Shown here in pieces: positions 7,703 through 15,674 of a DNA stretch of 64,000 nt. The first letter of the stretch is position 1. Each line of letters starts with the position of its first letter. The notes beneath the pieces were generated by a model that was not told the origin of the DNA, made no database searches, and was given only the letters and a program-made list of their open reading frames with translations. Source of the DNA: Novosphingobium panipatense (GTDB lineage: Bacteria; Pseudomonadota; Alphaproteobacteria; Sphingomonadales; Sphingomonadaceae); the NCBI RefSeq assembly GCF_002149965.1, contig NZ_MSQB01000020.1, forward strand, positions 42,934-106,933, given 5' to 3'. The position numbers and the translations under genes are program-made.

Positions 7703-8611
7703 TCAGACGGCGCTCTTCGCCAGGCGCTCGCGAATCTCGTCGAGCACCCAGACGGCGGCGGGGCCGGGAGGGCTGTCCTTGCGCCAGAGGGCGACGAGGG
7801 CATAGTCCTTCGAGGGCCGCTCGGGCAGCTCCAGCTCCAGCAGTTCGCCGCTGGCCAGATCGGCGGCGATGCGATGGTGCGGCATCGATCCCCAGCCGAT
7901 CCCTTCCTTCAGCAGGGCATGCTTGGCGCCGAGATCGGCCAGCCGCCAGGATCGCGGACTGAACACCGCGAAATCGCGCCCCTCGGTCAGCGGCGAACGG
8001 TCGGTGAGCACGAGTTGCAGGTGCTTGCGCGCTTCTCCGGGCGGGATAGGTCCGGGAATGGCGAGGGGGTGGCCCGGCGCGGCGACGTGGGTCATCTCCA
8101 CCGAGCCGACCGTTTCGCGCTGGATCTCCGGCAGGTCGACGATATCGGGACCGGCAATGGCGAGCGTCGCGCGCCGGTCCAGCACCAGCGCGGCCACCGC
8201 GCCCAGCGCCTCGACATGGAGGCGTAGCGGCACGCTGGGGAACATGACTTGGAAGTCGCGCAGCAATCTGGCCAGGACGTTGCCCGGCACCATGACGTCC
8301 ACGGCCAGCGAGAGTTCGGGTTCCAGTCCCTGCCGCAGGCTGCGGACTTTGGCGAGCAGGGCATCGACATCGTCGGCAATGGCATGGGCCTCGCTCAGGA
8401 GCGCGCGGCCCTGATCGGTGAGCTTCGGCTTGCGCGAGCCTTCGCGCTCGAAGAGGCGGACGTCGAGCTGGGTTTCGAGCTGGGCGATGGCATAGCTCAC
8501 CACCGAAACCGCCCGTCCCAGCCTGCGGGCCGCGCCGCCGAAGCTGCCTTCCTCCACCACGGTCAGGAAGGTGCGGACGTGATCGAGGCTGGGCGGGGCA
8601 ATATCGACCAT
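7703..8611 (-). CDS. LysR family transcriptional regulator
   Basis: A 302-residue regulator with the LysR winged HTH at residues 8-66 (LDHVRTFLTVVEEGSFGGAARRLGRAVSVVSYAI, then LETQLDVRLFER) and a C-terminal periplasmic-binding-like effector domain. It is divergent from the pirin gene at 8752, with 140 bases between the starts. A pseudo-palindrome TCCCAATTATCGGGA lies in that gap (8652-8666). In many proteobacteria a LysR gene in this position controls a divergent pirin and nitroreductase pair, which is the likely arrangement here. The effector is unknown. Confidence 0.9.
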   Translation of the reverse strand: MVDIAPPSLDHVRTFLTVVEEGSFGGAARRLGRAVSVVSYAIAQLETQLDVRLFEREGSRKPKLTDQGRALLSEAHAIADDVDALLAKVRSLRQGLEPELSLAVDVMVPGNVLARLLRDFQVMFPSVPLRLHVEALGAVAALVLDRRATLAIAGPDIVDLPEIQRETVGSVEMTHVAAPGHPLAIPGPIPPGEARKHLQLVLTDRSPLTEGRDFAVFSPRSWRLADLGAKHALLKEGIGWGSMPHHRIAADLASGELLELELPERPSKDYALVALWRKDSPPGPAAVWVLDEIRERLAKSAV

Positions 8612-8651
8612 GGCAGGCCTTCAGCTTAGTTGAACATTTCGATCCATTTTA

Positions 8652-8666
8652 TCCCAATTATCGGGA
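8652..8666. promoter_or_regulatory. Candidate LysR operator between the divergent LysR and pirin genes
   Basis: TCCCAATTATCGGGA is a 15-base imperfect palindrome, symmetric at 12 of 14 non-central positions, with T and A at the ends as in LysR T-Nx-A boxes. It lies 41 bases from the LysR start and 86 bases from the pirin start. Confidence 0.4.
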
Positions 8667-8751
8667 GGCCCCGCAAGGCTTAGATCAAGGGCAAGCAAGC
8701 CGCAGGTCGCGGCAGACCATCCACCAGGGCCAATTCGCACAGGAGGGCCAT

Positions 8752-9450
8752 ATGATCGAAGTTCGTCCCTTCGCCAGCCTCGGCGCTGCCGATCACGGCT
8801 GGCTCGACGCCCACCACCACTTCTCCTTTGCCGACTACCACGATCCCGCGCGCACCAACTGGGGGCGCCTCAGGGTGTGGAACGACGATACCATCGGCCC
8901 GCGTTCCGGCTTTCCGCCGCACCCGCACCGCGACATGGAGATCATCACCTACGTCCGCACCGGGGCGATCACCCATCAGGACAGCCTTGGCAACAAGGGC
9001 CGTACCGGCGCGGGCGACGTTCAGGTCATGAGCGCGGGCACCGGCATCGTCCATTCCGAGTTCAATCTCGAGGACGAGGCGACGACCCTGTTCCAGATCT
9101 GGATCCTGCCCGACCACCGCGGCGAGGCCCCCGGATGGGGCGCGCGGCCTTTCCCGAAGGACGACCGCGCGGGCCGTTTCGTGACTCTCGCCAGCGGTAT
9201 CGCGGGTGACGAGGACGCCTTGCCGATCCGTGCCGATGCCCGCGTTCTGGGCGCCACGGTCAAGGCCGGCGACACCGTGACCTACCAGACCGAACGCGGC
9301 CGCCATGCCTATCTGGTCTCGGCCAGGGGCCGCATCCGGGTTGGCGACGTCGAAGCGCAGCCGCGCGACGGCGTGGCGATCACCGGGATCGAAACCATCA
9401 CCGTCATCGCCATCGAGGACGCCGAACTGGTCCTCGTCGACGCGGCCTGA
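8752..9450 (+). CDS. Pirin family protein (YhaK/quercetinase-like bicupin)
   Basis: A 232-residue bicupin. The metal-binding cupin motif is visible as HPHRDMEIITYVRTG followed by TGIVHSEFN, giving the His-x-His, His and Glu ligand set expected of pirins. The N-terminus (LDAHHHFSFADYHDP) is typical of the short YhaK-type pirins. These proteins bind iron or nickel; some act as quercetin dioxygenases and others as redox sensors. A GGAGG at 8741-8745 precedes the start. It is probably co-transcribed with the nitroreductase gene 48 bases downstream and controlled by the divergent LysR gene. Confidence 0.92.
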   Translation: MIEVRPFASLGAADHGWLDAHHHFSFADYHDPARTNWGRLRVWNDDTIGPRSGFPPHPHRDMEIITYVRTGAITHQDSLGNKGRTGAGDVQVMSAGTGIVHSEFNLEDEATTLFQIWILPDHRGEAPGWGARPFPKDDRAGRFVTLASGIAGDEDALPIRADARVLGATVKAGDTVTYQTERGRHAYLVSARGRIRVGDVEAQPRDGVAITGIETITVIAIEDAELVLVDAA

Positions 9451-9498
9451 TTCTCCCACGACATCTCATCCAGACATCTCATCAACGAGGAAATCGAC

Positions 9499-10077
9499 AT
9501 GACCGGACGTATTGCCCATCCCAAAGTCGAAAAGCTGATCGTCGATCGCTGGTCGCCGCGCGCCTTCGACGGTAGCGAGATTCCGCAGGAAGACCTCGAC
9601 GTGATCTTCGAGGCGGCCGGTTGGGCGCCTTCGGCCTACAACGTGCAGCCCTGGACTTTCCTCTATGCGAAGAAGGGCGACGCCAACTGGGACCTGCTGC
9701 TTTCGCAGCTGATCGAATTCAACCAGGGCTGGGCCAAGGATGCCTCGGCGATCGTCTATGTCGTGTCCGATAGCCAGATGCGTTCGGACAAGGGCAATTC
9801 GGACAATCACAGCCACAGCTTCGATGCCGGTGCTGCATGGGCCCTGGCCGCGCTTCAGGCGCAGGCGCTGGGCTATCATACCCATGGCATGACCGGGCTG
9901 AAGTTCGGCGAGGCCGAAAAGGCGCTCGGCATTCCGGCCGACCACCGCCTGGAAGCCGCCTTCGCCATCGGCCGCATGGGCGACAAGAGCCAGCTTCCCG
10001 AATTCCTTCAGGAACGCGAAGTCGCCTCGAACCGCAAGCCGGTGGCCGAGATTGCCAAGGCAGGCAAGTTCGCCTGA
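9499..10077 (+). CDS. Nitroreductase family protein
   Basis: A 192-residue FMN-dependent nitroreductase. The FMN-binding N-terminal block RWSPRAFDGSEIPQEDLDVI, the region AAGWAPSAYNVQPWTFLYA, and the late G-x-G segment around AFAIGRMGDK fit the family. These enzymes reduce nitro or quinone compounds with NAD(P)H. It follows the pirin gene by 48 bases with GAGGAA at 9487-9492 as the ribosome-binding site. The two are likely one transcript ended by the terminator at 10132-10167. Physiological substrate unknown. Confidence 0.92.
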   Translation: MTGRIAHPKVEKLIVDRWSPRAFDGSEIPQEDLDVIFEAAGWAPSAYNVQPWTFLYAKKGDANWDLLLSQLIEFNQGWAKDASAIVYVVSDSQMRSDKGNSDNHSHSFDAGAAWALAALQAQALGYHTHGMTGLKFGEAEKALGIPADHRLEAAFAIGRMGDKSQLPEFLQEREVASNRKPVAEIAKAGKFA

Positions 10078-10131
10078 CCCGTCCTTAGGGCGCTCCGGGC
10101 CCTCCCCCTCCTGTCACCGGAGCGTCTGTCG

Positions 10132-10167
10132 GCCCGGTCCGCCTCTCCCTGGGCGGACCGGGCTTTT
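10132..10167 (+). terminator. Rho-independent terminator after the nitroreductase gene
   Basis: A perfect 12-bp stem GCCCGGTCCGCC / GGCGGACCGGGC flanks a short loop and is followed by TTTT. Confidence 0.85.
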
Positions 10168-10194
10168 GGTTTGGGGGCTGCCTGAAAACCCACC

Positions 10195-10584
10195 TCAGAA
10201 TTTCTTCTTCACGCCGACCATTACGCGGTTGCTGGTGGTGCCGTTGGGAAAGACTTCGGCTTGCAGATGAACGTCGGCGGTGGTCGTTTCGTCCAGCTTC
10301 ATTTCCAGGCGCGGCGGGCCTTGCGGCACATCGTAGCCTTCCGGCAGCGGGCGCAGGCGCTCCTTCTCCGGGTCCGGCGCGCAGACGACGATCTCGCCGG
10401 GGCGGCCTTCGGGGCAGCGCGGAGAAATCACGCTGTAGTTCGCGCCGGGCGAACTGCGCATCTGTCTGAGATCGAAGGCGTCGAGGCTCTGCTCGGAGGC
10501 GGAGGGGGCAGCAGGGGAAGCGTCGAGTGCTGGCATTGTCGGCTCCGGGAGGAGCGCCGAGGCAATCACCGGAAGATGGCTCAA
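10195..10584 (-). CDS. Hypothetical protein, possibly exported
   Basis: A 129-residue protein I do not recognise. The N-terminus has a short hydrophobic start (LPVIASALL) then an Ala/Ser/Pro-rich linker (ALDASPAAPSASEQS). The middle contains CPEGRPGEIVVCAPDPEKERLRPLP, with two cysteines that could pair in the periplasm; this resembles a motif common in small sphingomonad exported proteins. The end is GVKKKF. It faces the nitroreductase terminator and is divergent from the HPP transporter gene. No enzymatic motif seen. Confidence 0.6.
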   Translation of the reverse strand: MSHLPVIASALLPEPTMPALDASPAAPSASEQSLDAFDLRQMRSSPGANYSVISPRCPEGRPGEIVVCAPDPEKERLRPLPEGYDVPQGPPRLEMKLDETTTADVHLQAEVFPNGTTSNRVMVGVKKKF

Positions 10585-10701
10585 TTGGGGCAGGATGTGT
10601 GACGAACCCCGTTACAATCCTGCTATCGCGCGCCCAAGCAGGACTGGCCTCGCCATCGCGGCATCGCAGGTCCATAGGCGGGCCGCTCGCGGATCATATG
10701 C

Positions 10702-10708
10702 AAGGAGG
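10702..10708 (+). promoter_or_regulatory. Shine-Dalgarno that fixes a GTG start for the HPP gene
   Basis: AAGGAGG is placed 9 bases before GTG at 10718. The open frame continues upstream to 10595, but only this GTG has a good ribosome-binding site. Confidence 0.7.
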
Positions 10709-10717
10709 TCGGGCTCG

Positions 10718-11410
10718 GTGGCGACGGGATGGTTGAACAGCGCGGGGTCTGGCCTGAAGGCTTATCCGGCTTGGCTGCGTGGGGCTTTTGGCGGCCTTCT
10801 GGGCATTGCGCTGGCGGGCGGCGTGACCATGCTGCTCGAAATGAAGGGCCCGGAACTGAGTGGGCTGATGGGTGGTCTTTCGGCGCTCCCGTTTCTTTTG
10901 GCGCCGCTGGGCGCTTCGGCGGTTCTGGTCTTCTGCGTTCCGGCCAGCCCGCTGGCGCAGCCCTGGCCGGTGATCGGCGGGAACATGATTTCCGCCGTGG
11001 TCGGCCTTTCGATGGGGCACCTGCTGGGCAATCCCTGGCTAGCCGCATCGACCGGGGTGGGGTTGGCGATCGCGGTCATGTCGTTTACCCGCAGCCTCCA
11101 TCCGCCGGGCGGTGCCTGCGCGCTGCTCTATGCGCTGGGCGCGACGGGTGAGCAGCACTGGGGCATCGGCTATCTGCTGCCGCTGGCGTTGAACCTGATA
11201 TTCCTGTTCCAGGCGGGCTGGCTCTACAACAACCTGACAGGCCACGCCTGGCCCCACCGCGCGCCCAAAGTGCAGCACAAGGCCCCCGAACCCTACACGC
11301 GCGCCGATATTGAAGGGCTGCTGGCGGAGTGGGACGAAGTGCTCGACGTCGATGTCGACGATCTCGACGCGTTCGTTCAGGCGCTTTTGAAAAAGGGCAA
11401 GAAGGGGTGA
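10718..11410 (+). CDS. HPP family integral membrane protein
   Basis: About 230 residues from a GTG start chosen by the AAGGAGG at 10702-10708. It has four hydrophobic segments and the family hallmark SLHPPGGACALLYALG, preceded by the conserved loop APLGASAVLVFCVPASPLAQ. HPP proteins are four-helix inner-membrane proteins; cyanobacterial and plant members have been linked to nitrite transport, but most bacterial ones are uncharacterised. The C-terminal 45 residues (YTRADIEGLLAEWDEVLDVD) form an acidic cytosolic tail. It converges with rarD, only 15 bases apart. Confidence 0.88.
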   Translation: MATGWLNSAGSGLKAYPAWLRGAFGGLLGIALAGGVTMLLEMKGPELSGLMGGLSALPFLLAPLGASAVLVFCVPASPLAQPWPVIGGNMISAVVGLSMGHLLGNPWLAASTGVGLAIAVMSFTRSLHPPGGACALLYALGATGEQHWGIGYLLPLALNLIFLFQAGWLYNNLTGHAWPHRAPKVQHKAPEPYTRADIEGLLAEWDEVLDVDVDDLDAFVQALLKKGKKG

Positions 11411-11425
11411 GGAAACCCGTCCCCG

Positions 11426-12352
11426 TTACGCCCGGCGGCGGCGGGCCAGTAGATCCCAGCAGAACACCGCGATGGCGGTCCAGATGAACAGGAAGCAGAA
11501 GACCTGAACCTGTTTCAGCGGCTCTCCGAAAACGAAGAGGCCGAGCAGGAACACCCCGGTCGGCGTCACGAACTGGATGAAGCCCAGCACCGAGAAGTCC
11601 AGCTTGCGCGCGGCGCCCGCGAACAGCAGCAGGGGAATGCCGGTGACGATGCCCGCGCAGGCCAGCAGCAGGCTTGTCGCCAGAGACTGTCCCATCGCCA
11701 TCCCTGCCGGACTGACCGCCTGCCAGCCGAGCAGGCCCAGCGCGGGGACCAGCAGGACCAGCGTTTCCACCGTCAGGCCGGGCAGCGATTCGACCGGGGT
11801 CAGCTTTCGCACGAGGCCGTAGCCTGCGAAACTCAGCGCCAGGCCCATGCTGATCCACAATGTGTCCATCGCGCCCCAGGCCAGCATGGCGACGCCGACG
11901 GCGGCCAGCGCCACGGCGGTCCACTGCAGGCGCGACAGCCGCTCGCGCAGGAAGATCGTTCCGGCCAGCACGTTGACCAGCGGATTGATATAGTAGCCGA
12001 GGCTGGCGGCCAGAACGTGGCCTTCCATCACCGCCACCACATAGACCAGCCAGTTCGTGCCGATCAGCAGCCCGCTCAGCGCCAGCGCGCCCAGCAGGCG
12101 CGGATTGCCGAGCGCCGCGCGCAGCTGCGGCCCCTGACGCAGGACGGCGATCATCACGAGACAGAAGGGCAGGGTGAACAGCAGCCGCCAGGCCACCACC
12201 TCGAACGGCGATACCGCGTGCAGCGCCGCGAAATAGAGCGGGAACAGGCACCAGATGAAATAGGCGCCGAATGCCTGCAACAGGCCCCCCTGATTGCCGA
12301 AACCAGGGGCGAAACGATTGGTGAAACGGGGGGGCGTGGAAGCGGGCTGCAT
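11426..12352 (-). CDS. rarD: RarD-type EamA family transporter
   Basis: A 308-residue protein of the drug/metabolite transporter superfamily with about ten hydrophobic segments. The RarD pattern GAYFIWCLFPLYF near residue 30, EVVAWRLLFTLPF, and TNWLVYVVAV followed by ASLGYYINPLVNVL is clear. The ATG at 12352 is used; an upstream extension of 72 codons is unsupported. E. coli RarD confers chloramphenicol sensitivity when lost, but the natural substrate is unknown. It is divergent from the glycine-zipper protein gene, with about 200 bases between starts. Confidence 0.88.
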   Translation of the reverse strand: MQPASTPPRFTNRFAPGFGNQGGLLQAFGAYFIWCLFPLYFAALHAVSPFEVVAWRLLFTLPFCLVMIAVLRQGPQLRAALGNPRLLGALALSGLLIGTNWLVYVVAVMEGHVLAASLGYYINPLVNVLAGTIFLRERLSRLQWTAVALAAVGVAMLAWGAMDTLWISMGLALSFAGYGLVRKLTPVESLPGLTVETLVLLVPALGLLGWQAVSPAGMAMGQSLATSLLLACAGIVTGIPLLLFAGAARKLDFSVLGFIQFVTPTGVFLLGLFVFGEPLKQVQVFCFLFIWTAIAVFCWDLLARRRRA

Positions 12353-12558
12353 CGTGATTCCCTGGAAAGGTCTCGCCCGATATGTCGGGAAATGTCTGAT
12401 CCGCAAGCGGTTCGTCGCAAGACGTTCCTCATCTCGTCGATAACGCGAATTCTGACAGCCGCGTTGCCGATCGTTCAGCTTCACTGCCTTAAAGCTGAAT
12501 GCGTACCGAGGATCGCGCCTCAAAGGGCACCCTCCCGGCAATGACGAGGAGATTCGAG

Positions 12559-12969
12559 ATGAACGCATTCTTCAAGGCAACCGCCCTCGCTGCCGCAACG
12601 GCCAGCCTGGCGACCGCTCTTCCGGCTTCGGCCGCAGTCAGCTTCGCGCCGACTCACGAATTCCAGGCTCCCGGCGAGCAGGACTATGGCCACTGGCGCG
12701 AACGCTACTCGCGTGAAGACCGCCGCCGTGGCTACGGCAACCGGGACCATTACTATCGCGGTGACCGCGGCTACCGTGGCGACCGTCGCTACTACGACTG
12801 CCGCCGTTCGAGCGGCACCACCGGCCTGCTCCTGGGCGGCGCGGCAGGTGCCCTGGCGGGCCGCGCCATCGACACCCGCGGTGACCGCGCTACCGGCACC
12901 GTCCTCGGCGCCGCCGCCGGTGCCCTGCTCGGCCGCGAAGTCGATCGCGGCGGCTCGCGCTGCCGCTGA
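12559..12969 (+). CDS. Exported glycine-zipper 2TM domain protein
   Basis: A 136-residue protein with a Sec signal peptide (MNAFFKATALAAATASLATALPASA). A middle region is very rich in Arg, Asp and Tyr (repeats of DRGYRGDRRYY), then a glycine zipper with two GxxxG-rich segments (GLLLGGAAGALAGRAID and TVLGAAAGALLGREVD). Such domains occur in outer-membrane or periplasmic lipoprotein-like proteins (17 kDa antigen/OsmB type). Start chosen by AGGAGAT at 12547-12553. It is followed immediately by a remnant of the three-hairpin repeat that could terminate it. Function unknown. Confidence 0.8.
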   Translation: MNAFFKATALAAATASLATALPASAAVSFAPTHEFQAPGEQDYGHWRERYSREDRRRGYGNRDHYYRGDRGYRGDRRYYDCRRSSGTTGLLLGGAAGALAGRAIDTRGDRATGTVLGAAAGALLGREVDRGGSRCR

Positions 12970-12977
12970 TTGGACTG

Positions 12978-13037
12978 CTTGAAAATGCCTGAATAGGCAT
13001 TTTCAAGGGCGGCACCGGCCCACGGCGGATTTTCAAA
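12978..13037. repeat. Remnant of the three-hairpin repeat, copy F
   Basis: CTTGAAAATGCCT/AGGCATTTTCAAG (12978-13007) is followed by GGCGGCACCGGCCCA and then directly by CGGCGGATTTTCAAAA. Most of the central stem, including the loop, appears deleted. The following sequence up to 13341 (about 300 bases) carries a small CCCCGCAAG/CTTGCGGGG hairpin (13053-13079) and nothing else I can identify. Confidence 0.7.
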
Positions 13038-13341
13038 AGGACGTTAAAGGCTTCCCCGCAAGGACGGCGACTTGCGGGGGAGACCTCCCGAACTCGATAT
13101 GTTTTTTGAGGACGGGTGGGAGAGGGCGTTCGTGGCTTCGGCTGCGGACGCCCTCGATGCGTCGGGAGATGGGGCGGGGGTCGGTAATCCATCGGCCGAT
13201 GCCCTTCCCGTAATGGGACGCAAGCCGGATTTGTGTCGGGGAGGCCTTGAATTTCCGCCATTTAAGGCGAAGTCTCGGCGCATCGAATAGAGCCGGGTTG
13301 CAGCCGTGACAGTCCGGCACCGGCGGGACAAGGATGCAGCG

Positions 13342-14064
13342 ATGACGGTTCCGAAAACGGCAGGCGAGATGAGCGCAACCGGCACTGCCGCGTTCCTGGC
13401 GCTGGCTTGCTCGCTCGCGCTGGCGGCGTGCAGTGCGGAGAAGAATCCTCAGGCGGAAGGCACCGATCCCGCGCTGACTGGCGCGCTGGGCGACCGGATC
13501 GTGGTGGATCCTGAAAAGAGCGGAGATGCGGCGGACGATACGCCGGTTTCGCTGCCCTCGGCGGCGCGGACGCCGCAAGCCGTCGCGGCGGCCCGCCAGT
13601 CGGCTGCCGATGCCGCCGGCGGCAAGCTGCTGCCTGCGCCCGCGCCGGGGCAGGGCGACGCTGCGGCGCTCGCCCGGAATGCGGCGCTGGCCGCGCAAGT
13701 CACCGAGGGCGCCCGCGCCGCCAAGGTCGATTGTTCGGGCAAAGTCCAGTTTTCCAACGTCTGGGCGACCAAGCTGCCCGCCGCCATCCCGGTCTATCCG
13801 CGCGCGGCGCTGCATGAAGCTGCCGGAACCGACGGCGAGGGCTGCGCGCTGCGCGTCGTCAACTACGGCACGGCGGTCTCGCCTGAGGATGTCGTGCGCT
13901 TCTACTATTCGATGGCGCAGCGCGGCGGCTATACGGCGGAATACCGGGTGGATGGCGGCGATCATGTCATTGGCGGCCGCAAGGGCGGACAGGCCTTTGT
14001 CGCCTATGCCCGCACGCTGGGCAGCGGCGTGACCGAAGTGGACCTCGTGACCAGCGGAAAGTGA
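13342..14064 (+). CDS. Putative lipoprotein of unknown function
   Basis: About 240 residues with a lipoprotein signal: a hydrophobic segment ending in the lipobox LAAC (FLALACSLALAAC). Alternative ATGs exist at 13306 and 13369; 13342 has AAGGA about 7 bases upstream. The N-terminal third after the Cys is low-complexity Ala/Pro, and the C-terminal 110 residues form the conserved-looking part (VQFSNVWATKLPAAIPVYPR, SPEDVVRFYYSMAQRGGYTA, GGQAFVAYAR). It converges with astD and ends near a short inverted repeat. No family assigned. Confidence 0.65.
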   Translation: MTVPKTAGEMSATGTAAFLALACSLALAACSAEKNPQAEGTDPALTGALGDRIVVDPEKSGDAADDTPVSLPSAARTPQAVAAARQSAADAAGGKLLPAPAPGQGDAAALARNAALAAQVTEGARAAKVDCSGKVQFSNVWATKLPAAIPVYPRAALHEAAGTDGEGCALRVVNYGTAVSPEDVVRFYYSMAQRGGYTAEYRVDGGDHVIGGRKGGQAFVAYARTLGSGVTEVDLVTSGK

Positions 14065-14070
14065 GGAAAA

Positions 14071-14099
14071 CGTCGTCCCGGATCAGGTCCGGGACGACG
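14071..14099. repeat. Short GTCGTCCCGG-type hairpin repeat
   Basis: CGTCGTCCCGGA/TCCGGGACGACG forms a near-perfect hairpin between convergent genes. The same sequence unit makes up the paired repeats at 21501-21605 and 37399-37519. Confidence 0.8.
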
Positions 14100-14103
14100 G
14101 CTG

Positions 14104-15507
14104 CTATCGCAGGCCCACGCCGATCATGGCGCGGGGCTGTTCCATTTCGCCCGAGGCCACCGGATAGGCGCAGTAGTCCGCCGCATAGTAGCCGCTGGGG
14201 TGATGGTTGCCCGATAGCCCTATTCCGCCCATCGGTGCGGCGTGGCTGGGGCCGGTGGTGGCGCGGTTCCAGTTGACGATGCCGGCCCGGACATTGGCCC
14301 AGAAACGGTTGTAGTCCTGCGGGCTTCCGCCCACCAGCGAGGCGGCGAGCCCGAAGCGGGTGTTGTTGGCCTCGGCTATGGCCTCGTCGAAATCGTCCAC
14401 GCGGATCACCTGGAGGATCGGGCCGAACAGCTCGACGTCGGGGCGGTCCTGCATTGCCGTGGTGTCGATGATCGCCGGGCTGAGGAACGGCAGCGTCTCG
14501 TCGCCGCGCACGAGGTGCTTGATCGCCCGGCCGCCGTTGCTGAGGAGGTAGAGGAAGCTCTCGGTCAGGCCGTCGGCCGCCATGGTGTCGATCACCGGCC
14601 CCATGAACGGCGCCGGATCGTCGAACGGCGCGCCCACGATCAGGCGGTCGGCCAGGGCCTTCACTTGCGCGATCGCCTCGTCGTAGAGGCTGCTCTTCAC
14701 GATCAGCCGCCGCGCGGCGGTGCAGCGCTGTCCGGCGGAAGCGAAAGCGGATTGCACGATCAGGGCGGCGGCGTCGCTCAGCTTGGGGGTGTCCCAGAGC
14801 ACGATCGGGTTGTTGCCGCCCATCTCCAGCGCCACCAGCTTGTCCGGCCGCGCCGCGAGGCGGCGGTTGATCGAGATGCCGGTATTGGCCGATCCGGTGA
14901 ACAGCACCCCGTCGATGCCGTCATGCGCCACGAAGTCCTGCCCTTCCAGCGGGCCGCCCGCGGCGAACTGCATGACGGCGGCGGAAATGCCCGCGCGGTG
15001 GAAGCAGCGGGACAGCATCTCGCCGGTGGCGGGCGCCTTCTCGCTCGGCTTGAAGATCACCGCGTTGCCCGCGAGCAGGGCGGGAACGATATGGGCGCAG
15101 GGCAAGTGCGCGGGAAAGTTGAACGGGCCGAGCACGACCAGCACGCCGTGCGGCTTGTGGCGCAGGGCCATGGTGCCCTGAAGCGCCGAATCGAGCTTCC
15201 GCTGGCTGGTGCGCTCGGCATAGGCGCGGATCGAGACTTCGACCTTGGCGACCACGCTTTCCACTTCGGCGCGCGCTTCCCACAAGGGCTTGCCCACTTC
15301 GCGGGCGATCGTCTCGGCCAGTCGCTCGGCGTCCTTGCGCACTTCGTTGGCGAAGCGGCGCAGCAGTTCGATGCGGGTGGCGAGCGGCTGCGCGGCCCAG
15401 GTCGGCCAGGCACGCCGCGCGCGGCTTACCACTTCGTCGACGTCGCAGGGCTTGCCGCGCCAGAGCTGCGCGCCGGTGGCCGGTTCGAAAGAGACGATCT
15501 CGGTCAC
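14104..15507 (-). CDS. astD: Succinylglutamate-semialdehyde dehydrogenase (AstD-like aldehyde dehydrogenase)
   Basis: An aldehyde dehydrogenase of about 467 residues from a GTG start at 15507 (an ATG 69 bases upstream is possible but adds a non-conserved leader). The AstD-type cofactor block GPFNFPAHLPCAHIVPALL and KPSEKAPATGE, the general-base region ALEMGGNNP, and the catalytic cysteine region AGQRCTAARR are all present. AstD oxidises N-succinylglutamate semialdehyde in the arginine succinyltransferase pathway. No astA, astB, astC or astE is adjacent, so the gene is isolated here and the substrate is inferred from sequence similarity only. It converges with the lipoprotein gene at 13342-14064. 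Confidence 0.85.
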   Translation of the reverse strand: MTEIVSFEPATGAQLWRGKPCDVDEVVSRARRAWPTWAAQPLATRIELLRRFANEVRKDAERLAETIAREVGKPLWEARAEVESVVAKVEVSIRAYAERTSQRKLDSALQGTMALRHKPHGVLVVLGPFNFPAHLPCAHIVPALLAGNAVIFKPSEKAPATGEMLSRCFHRAGISAAVMQFAAGGPLEGQDFVAHDGIDGVLFTGSANTGISINRRLAARPDKLVALEMGGNNPIVLWDTPKLSDAAALIVQSAFASAGQRCTAARRLIVKSSLYDEAIAQVKALADRLIVGAPFDDPAPFMGPVIDTMAADGLTESFLYLLSNGGRAIKHLVRGDETLPFLSPAIIDTTAMQDRPDVELFGPILQVIRVDDFDEAIAEANNTRFGLAASLVGGSPQDYNRFWANVRAGIVNWNRATTGPSHAAPMGGIGLSGNHHPSGYYAADYCAYPVASGEMEQPRAMIGVGLR

Positions 15508-15674
15508 GTTGCCCGCCCGTTCCTGACGAGCCTGTCCCTGACTTGGGGAATTATATGCGCTCGCTGTCGCGCCCATGAAGATTGTCGGTCCGCTTGCTGG
15601 ATGACTCGCTGTCGGGGCTGCTGTTGCATATCTATTCCTACCGGGATGCTAACGGCGGATGTAATCCTTTCGGA

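Noticed and set aside
14104..15507. An arginine succinyltransferase operon around astD
   Set aside because: None of astA, astB, astC or astE is adjacent; only the dehydrogenase is present.
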